DNA from: Pseudaminobacter sp040049255
GTDB taxonomy: Bacteria; Pseudomonadota; Alphaproteobacteria; Rhizobiales; Rhizobiaceae
NCBI RefSeq assembly: GCF_040049255.1
Contig: NZ_JBDZDR010000001.1
Location: 868,001-932,000, forward strand
Direction of reading: 5' to 3'
DNA: 64,000 nucleotides
Shown piece by piece: positions 47,892 through 57,225 of the stretch. Within the stretch, counting starts at the first letter, position 1. Each line of letters starts with the position of its first letter. Under the pieces are notes generated by a model, which saw only the letters and a program-made list of their open reading frames with translations, ran no database searches and was not told the origin of the DNA. Position numbers and translations under genes: made by a program.

Positions 47892-48827
47892 ATGAAACTC
47901 TTCGCAGGCAATTCCAACCGGGTGCTGGCAGAAGCTGTCGCCCGCTATCTCAATATCCCGCTCGGCAAAGCCAGCGTCCGCCGCTTCGCGGACCAGGAGA
48001 TCTTCGTCGAGATCCAGGAAAATGTGCGCGGCGAGGACGTCTTCATCCTCCAGTCCACCTCCTTCCCGACCAACGATCACCTGATGGAACTTCTCATCAT
48101 GATCGATGCCTTCATGCGTTCGTCTGCGCGGCGCATCACGGCGGTCATCCCCTATTTCGGCTACGCACGCCAGGATCGTCGCGCATCGGGCCGCACCCCG
48201 ATCTCGGCCAAGCTGGTTGCCAACATGATCGCCCATGCCGGCGCCAATCGCGTGCTGACGCTCGACCTGCATGCCGGGCAGATCCAGGGCTTCTTCGACA
48301 TTCCCACCGACAACCTGTTCGCCGTGCCGGTCATGGCCCGCGACGTGAAGGCCAAGTACAAGCAGCTCAACAACGTCATGGTCGTCTCGCCGGACGTGGG
48401 CGGCGTGGTGCGCGCCCGCGCGCTGGCCAAGCGCCTCGATGCCCAGCTTGCCATCGTCGACAAGCGACGCGAGCGCCCCGGTGAATCCGAGGTCATGAAC
48501 GTCATCGGCGACGTGCGCGGCAAGGACTGCCTGCTGATCGACGACATCGTCGATTCCGGCGGCACGCTGTGCAACGCCGCCGACGCGCTATTGGCCAACG
48601 GCGCCACCAGCGTCACCGCCTACATCACCCATGGCGTGCTTTCGGGCGGCGCTGCTGCGCGCATCACCGGCTCGAAGCTGCAGGAACTGGTCATCACCGA
48701 TTCCATCCAGCCTACTTCAGCGGTGGAGGCCGCGCACAACATCCGCACCATCTCCATCGGTGACCTCATCGGCGAGGCGATCTCGCGCACGGCTTCGGAA
48801 GAGTCCGTCTCCAGCCTGTTCGACTGA
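47892..48827 (+). CDS. prs: Ribose-phosphate pyrophosphokinase
   Basis: 311-aa enzyme making PRPP from ribose 5-phosphate and ATP. Conserved are FAGNSNRVLAEAVARYL, FADQEIFVEIQENVRGEDVFILQS, YFGYARQDRRASGRTPISAKL (ATP loop), DLHAGQIQGFFDIPTDNL, and the PRPP-binding DCLLIDDIVDSGGTLCNAA. ATG at 47892 with AGGAA upstream. Full length for class I enzymes. A strong terminator follows. Confidence 0.97.
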   Translation: MKLFAGNSNRVLAEAVARYLNIPLGKASVRRFADQEIFVEIQENVRGEDVFILQSTSFPTNDHLMELLIMIDAFMRSSARRITAVIPYFGYARQDRRASGRTPISAKLVANMIAHAGANRVLTLDLHAGQIQGFFDIPTDNLFAVPVMARDVKAKYKQLNNVMVVSPDVGGVVRARALAKRLDAQLAIVDKRRERPGESEVMNVIGDVRGKDCLLIDDIVDSGGTLCNAADALLANGATSVTAYITHGVLSGGAAARITGSKLQELVITDSIQPTSAVEAAHNIRTISIGDLIGEAISRTASEESVSSLFD

Positions 48828-48845
48828 CCCGCCACAATGGACTGC

Positions 48846-48880
48846 AGCGCCGCGAGCCCTTCGGCTACGCGGCGCTTTTT
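48846..48880 (+). terminator. Rho-independent terminator of prs
   Basis: Stem AGCGCCGCG/CGCGGCGCT (48846-48854, 48868-48876) extended by an inner AGCC/GGCT pair around CTTC, followed by TTTT. It lies 19 bp after the prs stop. Confidence 0.9.
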
Positions 48881-49043
48881 GCTTTCCGCAGGGTCGGGCC
48901 ATGCCGGTTTTTGCCGCAACGAGCCGCCCACAGCTTGCCGCTTTCACGGCAAAGCTTTAGGAAAGCCCCTAAACAAAATGAACCGCGCTGCCTGCCGCTG
49001 ACGAGAAACAGCCGCCGCCGCGCCGACCGAGAAAGCCTGTTTG

Positions 49044-50828
49044 ATGACCGATTTCGACATGATGGCGCCTGCGCTGGCGGCCGCGCTCACATCGCGTGGC
49101 TACGAGACGCTGACGCCCGTGCAGCGCGCCATGCTGGAACCGGAGGCGCGCGACGCCGACCTTCTGGTCTCGGCGCAGACCGGCTCGGGCAAGACGGTCG
49201 CCTTCGGCATTGCCATCGCCCCCACCCTGCTTGAAGGCCGCGAACGCCTCGGCGCCCCCGGCCTGCCGCTGGCGCTGATCGTGGCGCCCACGCGCGAGCT
49301 CGCCATGCAGGTGCGCCGCGAGCTCGAGTGGCTCTACCGTGAAACCGGCGCCCGCATCGGCTCTTGCGTCGGCGGCATGGACATGCGCAGCGAGCGTCGT
49401 GCCTTGGCCGATGGCGCCCACATAGTAGTCGGCACGCCCGGCCGCCTGCGCGATCACATCACCCGCGGTTCGCTCGACATTTCGGAGCTGCGCGCCGTCG
49501 TGCTCGACGAGGCCGACGAGATGCTTGACCTCGGCTTCCGCGACGATCTGGAATTCATCCTCGCCGCCGCACCGGCCGAGCGCCGCACGCTTCTGTTTTC
49601 GGCTACTGTTCCCAACCAGATCGCGCAACTCGCAAAACGCTTCCAGCGCGACGCCCACCGCATCACCGCCCAGGGCGAGAGCGACCAGCACAGCGACATC
49701 GACTACCAGCAGATCTTCGTCGCGCCGGCCGACCGCGAAAACGCCATCATCAACACGCTGCTGTTCCACGACCAGCAGAATACGATCATCTTCTGCCACA
49801 CGCGCGAGGCAGTGAAGCATCTGACGAGCCGCCTTTCCAACCGCGGCTTCCAGGTCGTGTCTCTATCGGGCGAGCTCAGCCAGGCCGAGCGCACCAACGC
49901 ACTGCAGGCCATGCGCGACGGCCGCGCCCGCGTGTGCGTGGCGACCGACGTCGCCGCGCGCGGCATCGACCTGCCAAATCTCGGCCTCGTCATCCATGCC
50001 GACCTGCCGACCAATCCCGACACGCTGCTGCACCGCAGCGGCCGCACCGGCCGCGCCGGCCGCAAGGGCATCTGCGCGCTGATCGTGCCGCTGCACCGGC
50101 GCGGCGCCGCCAATCGCGTGCTGAAGCTGGCAAAGCTCACCGCCACCATCGTGCCTGCCCCGACCGCGAGCGACATCGAGCATCATAACCGCCAGCGCAT
50201 CCTCGACGATCAGGCGCTGAGCCTTGCACCGAGCGAGGACGAGATCGCCTTCGTGCGCGAGTTGATGGAGGCGCACAGCGCCGAAAACATCGCCGCCGCC
50301 TATCTCAGGCTGCAGCTTGCCGCCCGCCCAGCGCCTGAAGATCTGATGGAAGCGCCGGTATTTGCCGAACGCGCACCGCGCCGCGAGGCCCGTGACGAAG
50401 CTCCCCGCGACCGCAGCGACTTCGACAACGGCGTCTGGTTCCGCGTCACGGTCGGCCGCAAGCACCGCGCCGAGCCGCGCTGGCTTCTTCCGCTGATCTG
50501 CAAAGCCGGTCACATCACCAAGCGCGCGGTCGGCTCGATCAAGATCAACGACACCGACAGCAATTTCGAAATCGCCGGCGACAGGGCCGACGCCTTCTGG
50601 GCGGCGGTGAAGGAAACCGGCACTGGCGAAAAGGGCGTCACCATCCAGCGCATGGAAGGCAAGGCGCCGCCCCGCGAAAAGCCGGCCCGCGAGGCTGCGG
50701 CGCCTGCCTGGAACAGCGAAAAGAAGGGCAAGTTCAAGCCCAAGCCGAAGGCCAAGCCCGGCAAGCCTGACGGCGGGCCGGCGCACAAGAAGCCCAAGAA
50801 GAAGTTTTCCAAGAAAACATCGGACTGA
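49044..50828 (+). CDS. DEAD-box RNA helicase with DbpA-like RNA-binding domain
   Basis: 594-aa helicase. Q-motif region LTPVQRAMLEPE, Walker A AQTGSGKT, motif Ia APTRELAMQ, motif II LDEADEML, motif III FSATV, and motifs V/VI VATDVAARGIDLP and HRSGRTGRAGRKG. After the core, residues 440-520 (WFRVTVGRKHRAEPRWLLPLICKAGHITKRAVGSIKI) match the DbpA RNA-binding domain, and the tail is Lys/Pro-rich (KKGKFKPKPKAKPGKP). Probably acts in ribosome assembly or RNA unwinding. ATG at 49044 rather than the TTG 3 nt upstream. Confidence 0.94.
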   Translation: MTDFDMMAPALAAALTSRGYETLTPVQRAMLEPEARDADLLVSAQTGSGKTVAFGIAIAPTLLEGRERLGAPGLPLALIVAPTRELAMQVRRELEWLYRETGARIGSCVGGMDMRSERRALADGAHIVVGTPGRLRDHITRGSLDISELRAVVLDEADEMLDLGFRDDLEFILAAAPAERRTLLFSATVPNQIAQLAKRFQRDAHRITAQGESDQHSDIDYQQIFVAPADRENAIINTLLFHDQQNTIIFCHTREAVKHLTSRLSNRGFQVVSLSGELSQAERTNALQAMRDGRARVCVATDVAARGIDLPNLGLVIHADLPTNPDTLLHRSGRTGRAGRKGICALIVPLHRRGAANRVLKLAKLTATIVPAPTASDIEHHNRQRILDDQALSLAPSEDEIAFVRELMEAHSAENIAAAYLRLQLAARPAPEDLMEAPVFAERAPRREARDEAPRDRSDFDNGVWFRVTVGRKHRAEPRWLLPLICKAGHITKRAVGSIKINDTDSNFEIAGDRADAFWAAVKETGTGEKGVTIQRMEGKAPPREKPAREAAAPAWNSEKKGKFKPKPKAKPGKPDGGPAHKKPKKKFSKKTSD

Positions 50829-50835
50829 AGGCGCG

Positions 50836-50849
50836 ATGCGGGCCCGCAT
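50836..50849. terminator. Palindrome after the helicase gene
   Basis: ATGCGGGCCCGCAT is a perfect 14-bp palindrome 8 bp after the stop codon, able to form a short stem with a GGCC loop. No U-run, so its role as terminator is tentative. Confidence 0.35.
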
Positions 50850-51014
50850 TCCGGCGTCAAAACCTTGCGCTTGCGGGCACCTTCCGCTATAGAGCCGCCA
50901 CCCGCGTAGACACCCTTGGAGGCAACGCGGATGGGGGCGGCCAACGGTCGCTTTCAACGCTTGAGGTTGGGTTTCGCCCTCTCAGGCGCTCCAATCAACA
51001 AGAAAGGAAATGCC

Positions 51015-51644
51015 ATGAGCGATACTTACGAGCTCAAGGCCGAGGCACGCGAACGGGTCGGTAAGGGGTCCGCCCGAGAACTTCGCCGCAACGGCAAGAT
51101 ACCTGCAGTTATCTACGGTGATAAGCAGCCCCCGCTGGCCATCACCGTGCCCTACAAGGAAATCTTCTACAAGATTCACGGCGGCGGCTTCATGACCACC
51201 GTGACCACGATCGACGTCGACGGCCAGAAGATCAAGGTCCTGCCCAAGGACTACCAGCTCGATCCGGTGCGTGACTTCCCGATGCACGTGGACTTCCTGC
51301 GCGTCAGCAAGCACACCGAGGTCAACGTCAACGTGCCCGTGCGCTTCATCAACGAAGAGAAGGCGCCCGGCATCAAGCGCGGCGGCGTGCTCAACATCGT
51401 GCGTCACGAGGTGGAGCTCCACTGCGCGGCCGATGCGATTCCGGAGTTCATCGAGATCGACCTCACCGGTCTTGAGATCAACGACTCCATCCACATCTCG
51501 GCCGTGAAGCTGCCGAAGAACACCAAGCCGGTCATCGCCGACCGCGACTTCACCATCGCCACCGTTGCAGCTCCTGCCGGCCTCAAGAGCGAGGAAGGTG
51601 CTGCTGCGGCCGAAGGCGAAGCCGAAGCCGCGACCGAGGAATAA
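51015..51644 (+). CDS. rplY: Ribosomal protein bL25, long (Ctc) form
   Basis: 209-aa 5S-rRNA-binding protein of the large subunit. ELKAEARERVGKGSARELRRNGKIPAVIYGDKQPPLAI is the bL25 N-terminal domain; the C-terminal domain (NVNVPVRFINEEKAPGIKRGGVLNIVRHEVELHC) defines the TL5/CTC form, and an acidic Ala/Glu tail ends the protein. ATG at 51015 with AAGAAAGGA upstream. Followed by pth after 26 bp, the standard order in this group of bacteria. Confidence 0.96.
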   Translation: MSDTYELKAEARERVGKGSARELRRNGKIPAVIYGDKQPPLAITVPYKEIFYKIHGGGFMTTVTTIDVDGQKIKVLPKDYQLDPVRDFPMHVDFLRVSKHTEVNVNVPVRFINEEKAPGIKRGGVLNIVRHEVELHCAADAIPEFIEIDLTGLEINDSIHISAVKLPKNTKPVIADRDFTIATVAAPAGLKSEEGAAAAEGEAEAATEE

Positions 51645-51670
51645 TCCTCGGCGCCTGGAGGGTCGCAGCG

Positions 51671-52399
51671 ATGCTGCTTTTTGCAGGTCTCGGCAATCCG
51701 GGCGCGCAGTATGCCAACAACCGGCACAATGTCGGCTTCATGGCGGCGGAGGCCATTGCCCGCCGCCATGATTTTTCGCCCTGGACGAAAAAATTCCAGG
51801 GCCAGGTCGCCGAAGGCAAGATCGGCGGCGAAAAAGTCATCCTTCTGAAGCCACAGACCTTCATGAACCTTTCCGGCCAGTCGGTCGGCGAGGCCATGCG
51901 CTTCTACAAGCTGTCCCCTGCCGACCTCACCGTCTTCTACGACGAGCTCGATCTTGCCGCCGGGAAGGTGCGGGTGAAGACCGGCGGCGGCGCTGGCGGC
52001 CACAACGGCATCCGCTCCATCGACCAGCATTGCGGCAAGGAATATCGCCGCGTGCGCATCGGCATCGGCCACCCCGGCGTCAAGGAAATGGTGCACGGCC
52101 ACGTGCTGGGCGATTTCGCCAAGGCCGACAAAGAGTGGCTGGAAGCGCTGCTGGAGGCCATCGCGGATAGTTCCGACCTGGTCGCCAAGGGCGACGACAG
52201 CGGCTTCATGAACCGCGTAACGCTGGCGCTGCGCGACAAGCTGCAGCCGACAGGCGAGGACGACACCCCTCCCCCGAAGCAGAAGCCCGCCAAGGCCCAG
52301 AGCCACATCCGCCAGGCGCGCCAGCAGGCGCCGGCGGTGAAGGCACCCGAAGCCGGCCCGATGGCCGCCATGCTGAAGAAGCTGTTCCACAAGGAATGA
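51671..52399 (+). CDS. pth: Peptidyl-tRNA hydrolase
   Basis: 242-aa enzyme releasing peptides from peptidyl-tRNA. LFAGLGNPGAQYANNRHNVGFM contains the active His19; KPQTFMNLSG, FYDELDLAAGKVRVKTGGGAGGHNGIRSI and RIGIGHPG are conserved. The C-terminal 45 residues (TPPPKQKPAKAQSHIRQARQQA) are an added linker typical of rhizobial homologues, beyond the usual 190 aa core. The GGAGGG before the ATG is a clear ribosome site. Confidence 0.95.
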   Translation: MLLFAGLGNPGAQYANNRHNVGFMAAEAIARRHDFSPWTKKFQGQVAEGKIGGEKVILLKPQTFMNLSGQSVGEAMRFYKLSPADLTVFYDELDLAAGKVRVKTGGGAGGHNGIRSIDQHCGKEYRRVRIGIGHPGVKEMVHGHVLGDFAKADKEWLEALLEAIADSSDLVAKGDDSGFMNRVTLALRDKLQPTGEDDTPPPKQKPAKAQSHIRQARQQAPAVKAPEAGPMAAMLKKLFHKE

Positions 52400-52500
52400 G
52401 CCTTTGGGCGCACGCGGGACACGTGCCCCTTCCTTGCAAGTCCCCGTGGTCAAGCCTATCCTTTTTAGAGGACATTCGCGTTTCGTGGCACGAGGCAACC

Positions 52501-52752
52501 ATGAAGAACGTGACGATCTCCCTGGACGAAAAGCTCTTGGCACTCACCGAAGCGGAAGCTGCCAAGGCCGGCGTAAGCACGTCGGAATTCATCGCGGACA
52601 TCGTTGAATCGGCGCTCACGGCAAGGACGACCGGGACTGGCGAGAAGAACCGCCAACTTGAAGCTCTGGAAAGGATCTTCGCTGGCCCCATGTGGGACGT
52701 GACGGAAAATGGGCGAATGCCGACTGCCGAGGAAAGAAATGCCCGGCGGTAG
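52501..52752 (+). CDS. Ribbon-helix-helix antitoxin of a VapBC-like pair
   Basis: 83-aa protein: MKNVTISLDEKLLALTEAEAAKAGVSTSEFIADIVESALTAR is an RHH DNA-binding domain, followed by a partner-binding tail (LEALERIFAGPMWDVTENGRMPTAEERNARR). ATG at 52501; the open frame from 52396 is rejected because the conserved fold begins at MKNV. The last 14 nt overlap the PIN toxin gene, so the pair is co-translated. Confidence 0.85.
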   Translation: MKNVTISLDEKLLALTEAEAAKAGVSTSEFIADIVESALTARTTGTGEKNRQLEALERIFAGPMWDVTENGRMPTAEERNARR

Positions 52753-53188
52753 CACGTTCATCGACACCAATGTCCTTCTCTATGCGCACGACCGTCTCAA
52801 TCAAGAGAAAGCAATCCAGAGCAAAGAATGGCTGAACTTGCTGGCCTCGAGGGGGCTTGCGCGGGTCAACCTGCAGACACTGAACGAGCTTACGAGCGTT
52901 CTGCTGCGAAAGAAGTGGTTCGAGGACGTGGCCACTGTCTACGCTGTCGTGGATCAGTTCGCGGTCCTCGGAACCACGCCGGTCACCTACAAGGAGATCG
53001 CAACAGCCCGCACCATCCACCTACGCTACGGCTACTCCTGGTGGGACTGCCTTCTGCTGGCCTCCGCGCTCGAACTCGGGTGCCAATTCTTCCTCTCCGA
53101 GGATTTGCAGGACGGGCAGGCCATCGAAGGCTTGACGATAGTCGACCCTTTCGCCCATAGCCCTCAGCAAGTTTTCGCTTCTCGATAA
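52739..53188 (+). CDS. vapC: PIN-domain ribonuclease toxin (VapC-like)
   Basis: 149-aa PIN-domain protein. All acidic active-site positions are present: Asp9 in TFIDTNVLLYAHD, Glu in NLQTLNELTSVLL, Asp in YSWWDCLLLASA, and the C-terminal LSEDLQDGQ. It should act as an RNase restrained by the RHH protein encoded just upstream. ATG at 52739 with GAGGAAAG before it. The pair sits between pth and ychF, which are adjacent in many relatives, suggesting an insertion of the module. Confidence 0.88.
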   Translation: MPGGSTFIDTNVLLYAHDRLNQEKAIQSKEWLNLLASRGLARVNLQTLNELTSVLLRKKWFEDVATVYAVVDQFAVLGTTPVTYKEIATARTIHLRYGYSWWDCLLLASALELGCQFFLSEDLQDGQAIEGLTIVDPFAHSPQQVFASR

Positions 53189-53200
53189 GGCTAGATCACC

Positions 53201-54304
53201 ATGGGTTTCAAATGCGGCATCGTTGGGCTGCCCAACGTCGGCAAGTCCACGCTCTTCAACGCCCTGACGCGCACCGCGGCCGCGCAGGCCGCCAACTATC
53301 CGTTCTGCACCATCGAGCCGAACACCGGCGAGGTGGCTGTGCCGGATCCGCGCCTGAAGAAGATTGCCGAGGCCACCAAGTCCAAGGAGATCATCCCCAC
53401 CCGCATTTCCTTCGTCGACATTGCTGGCCTGGTGCGCGGCGCCTCCAAGGGCGAAGGCCTGGGCAACCAGTTCCTCGCCAACATCCGCGAGGTCGACGCC
53501 ATCGTGCACGTGCTGCGCTGCTTCGAGAATGACGACATCACCCATGTCGAGGGCCGCATCGACCCCGTCGCCGATGCCGAGACCGTCGAAACCGAGCTGA
53601 TGCTCGCCGACCTCGAAAGCCTCGAGCGCCGCATCGTCCAGATCCGCAAGCGCGCGACCGGCAAGGACAAGGAAGCAATGACCGTCCTGCCGATGATGGA
53701 GCAGGCGCTGGCGCTGCTGCAGGACGGCAAGCCGGTGCGCATGCTGCTCAACGGTATCGCCGCAGAAGACCTCGCCATCCTTCGCGGCCTGAACCTGCTC
53801 ACCTCGCATCCGGTCCTCTATGTCTGCAACGTCGCCGAAAGCGAGGCCGCGACCGGTAACGAGCACACGGCCGCCGTAGAAAAGATGGCCGCCGCACAGG
53901 GTGCGCGCACCGTCATCATCTCGGCCGCAATCGAATCCGAGGTCGCCCAGCTCCCCGACGAGGAAGCCAAGGAATTCCTCGACGCACTCGGCTTGGACGA
54001 GCCCGGCCTCGACAAGCTCATCCGTGCCGGCTACGAGCTCCTGCAGCTCATCACCTATTTCACCGCAGGCCCCAAGGAGACCCGCGCCTGGACCATCCAG
54101 AAGGGCACCAAGGCCCCTCAGGCGGCCGGCGTCATCCACACCGACTTCGAACGCGGATTCATCCGCGCCCAGACCATCGCCTACAACGACTACGTCACCC
54201 TGGGCGGCGAAGTCGCGGCCAAGGAGGCCGGCAAGGCGCGCGACGAAGGCAAGGAATACGTCGTGCAGGACGGCGACGTGATGATGTTCAAGTTCAATAC
54301 CTGA
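53201..54304 (+). CDS. ychF: Redox-regulated ATPase/GTPase YchF
   Basis: 367-aa Obg-family P-loop protein. G1 is GLPNVGKST (9-17), FVDIAGLVRGASKGEGLGNQFLANIR is the switch II/G3 region and NxxE at YVCNVAES replaces the usual NKxD, which makes the protein prefer ATP. The C-terminal TGS domain (LITYFTAGPKETRAWTIQKGTKAPQAAGVIHTDFERGFIRAQ) is complete. Involved in translation and oxidative-stress responses in other bacteria. ATG at 53201, 12 bp after vapC. Confidence 0.95.
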   Translation: MGFKCGIVGLPNVGKSTLFNALTRTAAAQAANYPFCTIEPNTGEVAVPDPRLKKIAEATKSKEIIPTRISFVDIAGLVRGASKGEGLGNQFLANIREVDAIVHVLRCFENDDITHVEGRIDPVADAETVETELMLADLESLERRIVQIRKRATGKDKEAMTVLPMMEQALALLQDGKPVRMLLNGIAAEDLAILRGLNLLTSHPVLYVCNVAESEAATGNEHTAAVEKMAAAQGARTVIISAAIESEVAQLPDEEAKEFLDALGLDEPGLDKLIRAGYELLQLITYFTAGPKETRAWTIQKGTKAPQAAGVIHTDFERGFIRAQTIAYNDYVTLGGEVAAKEAGKARDEGKEYVVQDGDVMMFKFNT

Positions 54305-54427
54305 CCGGGCGACACGGCTTCTTCATCTCCGGCCGGCATTCTTGACGCACCGATTCGCTGCCGTTAAGCGCGATAAAACTCTTCGCGCCTCCGGCGCATC
54401 CCCCTCCTCGATCACGGAGAAGCGACG

Positions 54428-55399
54428 ATGATCAAGGCATATGTGGTCGACGGCGACCGGCTGCGCATGGTGGACGATCTGGAGCATCACAAGGCTGCCG
54501 TGGTGTGGGCCGACCTCCTCTCCCCCACCAGGGAGGAGGAGATCGCCATCGAGCAGATGCTCGGCGTCAGCGTTCCCACCCGCGAGGAGATGGAAGAGAT
54601 CGAGATCTCGTCGCGCCTCTATACCGAGGACGGCGCCATCTTCATGACTGCGACGCTGCCCGCCCAGACCGACGGCGAGCATCCACTGATGTCGCCTGTC
54701 ACCTTCGTGCTCGCCGGCAACAGGCTCGTCACGGTGCGCTACCACGAGCCGCGCGCGTTCCTCACCTTTCCCATGCGCGCCGAGAAGAGCGCCATGGGAT
54801 GCACCACCGGCGAAGCCATACTGATCAACCTGCTGGAGGCGATCGTGGACCGTCTGGCAGACGTGCTGGAGCGCATCGGCCACGACATTGACGGCATCTC
54901 GCGCAGCATCTTCCAGCCGAGTTCCGACAAACCGTCCAAGCGCGACCGCGACTTCCGCAAGGTGTTCCAGACCATCGGCCGCAAGGAGGAACTGACCTCC
55001 AGCATCCGCGAAAGCCTGATGACCCTGCAGCGCCTGTCGGGCTTCCTGGGCAATGTCATGATGCAGAGCAAGAACAAGGACCTGCGCGCCCGGACCAAGA
55101 CCCTGTCGCGCGACGTGGCCTCGCTGACCGACCACGCCTCTTTCCTGTCCAACAAGATCGTGTTCCTGCTCGATGCCACGCTCGGCATGGTCAACATCGA
55201 GCAGAGCGCCATCATCAAGATCTTCTCGGTGGCGGCGGTAATCTTCCTGCCGCCCACGGTCGTCGCCTCCATCTACGGCATGAACTTCGACATCATGCCC
55301 GAACTGAAATGGAGCTTCGGCTATCCCTTCGCGCTGTTCCTGATGGTGCTGTCGGCCGTGCTGCCGTACCTCTACTTCAAGCGGCGTGGCTGGCTGTAG
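54428..55399 (+). CDS. corA: CorA-family magnesium transporter
   Basis: 323-aa transporter with a large cytoplasmic N-terminal domain, long helices (VDRLADVLERIGHDIDGI) and two C-terminal membrane spans (IKIFSVAAVIFLPPTVVASIYGMNF and YPFALFLMVLSAVLPYLYF). The signature YGMN motif between the spans is intact, so it should form the Mg2+/Co2+ pentameric channel. GAAGCGACG precedes the ATG at 54428. Monocistronic as far as can be seen. Confidence 0.94.
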   Translation: MIKAYVVDGDRLRMVDDLEHHKAAVVWADLLSPTREEEIAIEQMLGVSVPTREEMEEIEISSRLYTEDGAIFMTATLPAQTDGEHPLMSPVTFVLAGNRLVTVRYHEPRAFLTFPMRAEKSAMGCTTGEAILINLLEAIVDRLADVLERIGHDIDGISRSIFQPSSDKPSKRDRDFRKVFQTIGRKEELTSSIRESLMTLQRLSGFLGNVMMQSKNKDLRARTKTLSRDVASLTDHASFLSNKIVFLLDATLGMVNIEQSAIIKIFSVAAVIFLPPTVVASIYGMNFDIMPELKWSFGYPFALFLMVLSAVLPYLYFKRRGWL

Positions 55400-55492
55400 C
55401 AATCGGTAGCGCCCTGTGGCTCCCCGCCAGCGCCTTGCCTGGGGCGGATGCAGCGGCCACAATGGAAGTTCAAGCGTGAACAGGATTCTGGC

Positions 55493-55954
55493 ATGAACGG
55501 CAAGAAATGGGCCTACGAGGATTTTGCGGAGGGCGCCTCGATCGAACTCGGCTCCAAGCAGGTCACGGCCGCCGAGATCATCGAGTTCGCCAGCGAGTTC
55601 GACGCCCAGCCCATGCATCTTGACGAGGAAGCTGGCAAGGCCAGCATTCTTGGCGGTCTTTCGGCCTCAGGTTGGCACACATGCGCGATGTTCATGCGGA
55701 TGATGTGCGATGCCTTCCTGCTCGACTCCACCTCCCAGGGCGCTCCCGGGATCGAATATGTACGCTGGAAAAAGCCCGTGCTCGCCGGCGACACGCTGAC
55801 CGGCCGCAGCACCGTGCTCGCCAAGCGCCTGTCGAAGTCGCGGCCTCAGCTCGGCTTCGTCACCTGCCGCCACGAACTCTTCAACCAGAAGGGCGAGGCA
55901 GTGTTTGAACTGGAAAACACCGGAATGTTCCTGACACGCGAGGGCGCGGCATGA
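55493..55954 (+). CDS. MaoC-like hot-dog dehydratase (first of two)
   Basis: 153-aa hot-dog-fold protein of the MaoC (R-specific enoyl-CoA hydratase-like) family: EFASEFDAQPMHLDEEAGKASILGGLSASGWHTCAMFMRMM contains the Asp and His of the hydratase motif (DxxPxHxD). VRWKKPVLAGDTLTGRSTVLAKR is the second conserved block. ATG at 55493. The stop overlaps the start of a paralogous gene by 4 nt, so the two products probably form a heterodimer. Substrate unknown. Confidence 0.88.
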   Translation: MNGKKWAYEDFAEGASIELGSKQVTAAEIIEFASEFDAQPMHLDEEAGKASILGGLSASGWHTCAMFMRMMCDAFLLDSTSQGAPGIEYVRWKKPVLAGDTLTGRSTVLAKRLSKSRPQLGFVTCRHELFNQKGEAVFELENTGMFLTREGAA

Positions 55955-56418
55955 CGCTCGACGAGTTCTTCGACATCGGCGCCACAGTCACGCTCGGCTC
56001 GCACACCTTCACGGCCGAGGCCATCAAGACATTCGCGGCGAAATACGACCCGCAGCCCTTCCACCTCGATGAGGAGAAGGCGCGCGGCAGCGTCTTCGGC
56101 CGCCTCTGCGCTTCGGGCTGGCACACCACGGCAACGTGGATGCGCTACAACCTTGCTCAGCAGGAGGAAGGCGGAAAGCACTGGCCGGGCCCCGGCCCCG
56201 CGCCTGAATTCGGCCCCTCGCCCGGCTTCAAGAACCTGAAATGGCTAAAGCCGGTCTATGCCGGCGAAACCATCACCTTCACGCGCACGGGGCTGAGCCA
56301 CCGGCCCATCGCCAGCCGCCCCGGCTGGCGGCTGCTGACGCTGCAGGCGGAAGCATTCGATTCCACCGGCGATAAGGTTATGGAATTCGAAAGCGCGGTG
56401 CTGGTCAAGGCCGACTAA
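55951..56418 (+). CDS. MaoC-like hot-dog dehydratase (second of two)
   Basis: 155-aa paralogue of the preceding gene: TFAAKYDPQPFHLDEEKARGSVFGRLCASGWHTTATWMRYN holds the same catalytic Asp/His pattern, and LKWLKPVYAGETITFTRTGLSHRP the C-terminal block. ATG at 55951 overlaps the upstream stop. Such pairs are common in rhizobia; the pair may act on acyl-CoA or as thioesterase-like proteins. Confidence 0.88.
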   Translation: MTLDEFFDIGATVTLGSHTFTAEAIKTFAAKYDPQPFHLDEEKARGSVFGRLCASGWHTTATWMRYNLAQQEEGGKHWPGPGPAPEFGPSPGFKNLKWLKPVYAGETITFTRTGLSHRPIASRPGWRLLTLQAEAFDSTGDKVMEFESAVLVKAD

Positions 56419-56634
56419 CCGCGCCTCTAGCCGCTCTCGATCGCGGCAGGCCAGCCATATGCCGCTCACCCGCTCCCGGCCCCCGCTGGTGGCTGTGAAG
56501 AGGCCGGCGGGGCAAACTCAGCTGCAAACGGCTTGGAATTCGTAACCGACCAGTTTGGCCAGGGTTGCGCCCGTGCGGCCTCCGAATGGGACGCCGCCGG
56601 CCAGGGAAGCGGCACATCCGGCTTCCCGTTCGCT

Positions 56635-57180
56635 TCAATGCCCCTCGAAGGCGATCAGCGTGTGCACTGGCACGTCCAGCGCTTCCAGCTTGGCTCGGCC
56701 GCCGAGTTCCGGCAGGTCGATGATAAAGCAGGCCGCGACGATCTCCGCCCCCATCTGGCGCAGCAGCTTTGCAGCGCCTTCCGCGGTGCCGCCGGTGGCG
56801 ATCAGGTCGTCCACAAGGATCACCTTCTCTCCCGGCTGTACGGCATCCTTGTGCATCTCCATCTCGTCCAGCCCGTATTCGAGGCTGTAGGCGATGCTCA
56901 CGGTCTCGTGCGGCAGCTTGCCCTTCTTGCGGATCGGCACGAAGCCGGCCGAAAGCTGGTGGGCGATTGCCCCGCCGAGGATGAAACCGCGCGCCTCGAT
57001 ACCGGCGATCTTGTCTATCTTGGAACCGGCGAAGGGATGCACCAGCTCGTCGATGGCCCGCCGGAAGGCGCGCGCATTGCCCAGCAACGTGGTGATATCG
57101 CGGAACATCACACCGGACCTCGGATAGTCCGGAATGTTGCGGATCGCTGAAAGCAGCGTGTCTTCGAGGGAAGGCTTCAT
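56635..57180 (-). CDS. apt: Adenine phosphoribosyltransferase
   Basis: 181-aa salvage enzyme converting adenine plus PRPP to AMP. IRNIPDYPRSGVMFRDITTLLGNARAF is the N-terminal signature, IEARGFILGGAIAHQL the adenine-binding region and VILVDDLIATGGTAEGAAKLL the PRPP motif. ATG at 57180, preceded on this strand by a short gap to the cytochrome c1 stop at 57285. Conserved position next to the bc1 operon in relatives. Confidence 0.95.
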   Translation of the reverse strand: MKPSLEDTLLSAIRNIPDYPRSGVMFRDITTLLGNARAFRRAIDELVHPFAGSKIDKIAGIEARGFILGGAIAHQLSAGFVPIRKKGKLPHETVSIAYSLEYGLDEMEMHKDAVQPGEKVILVDDLIATGGTAEGAAKLLRQMGAEIVAACFIIDLPELGGRAKLEALDVPVHTLIAFEGH

Positions 57181-57225
57181 GGGGCGTTTTTTCCGTTACC
57201 AGCTAGTTTTGCAGCGGCCCGCGTC

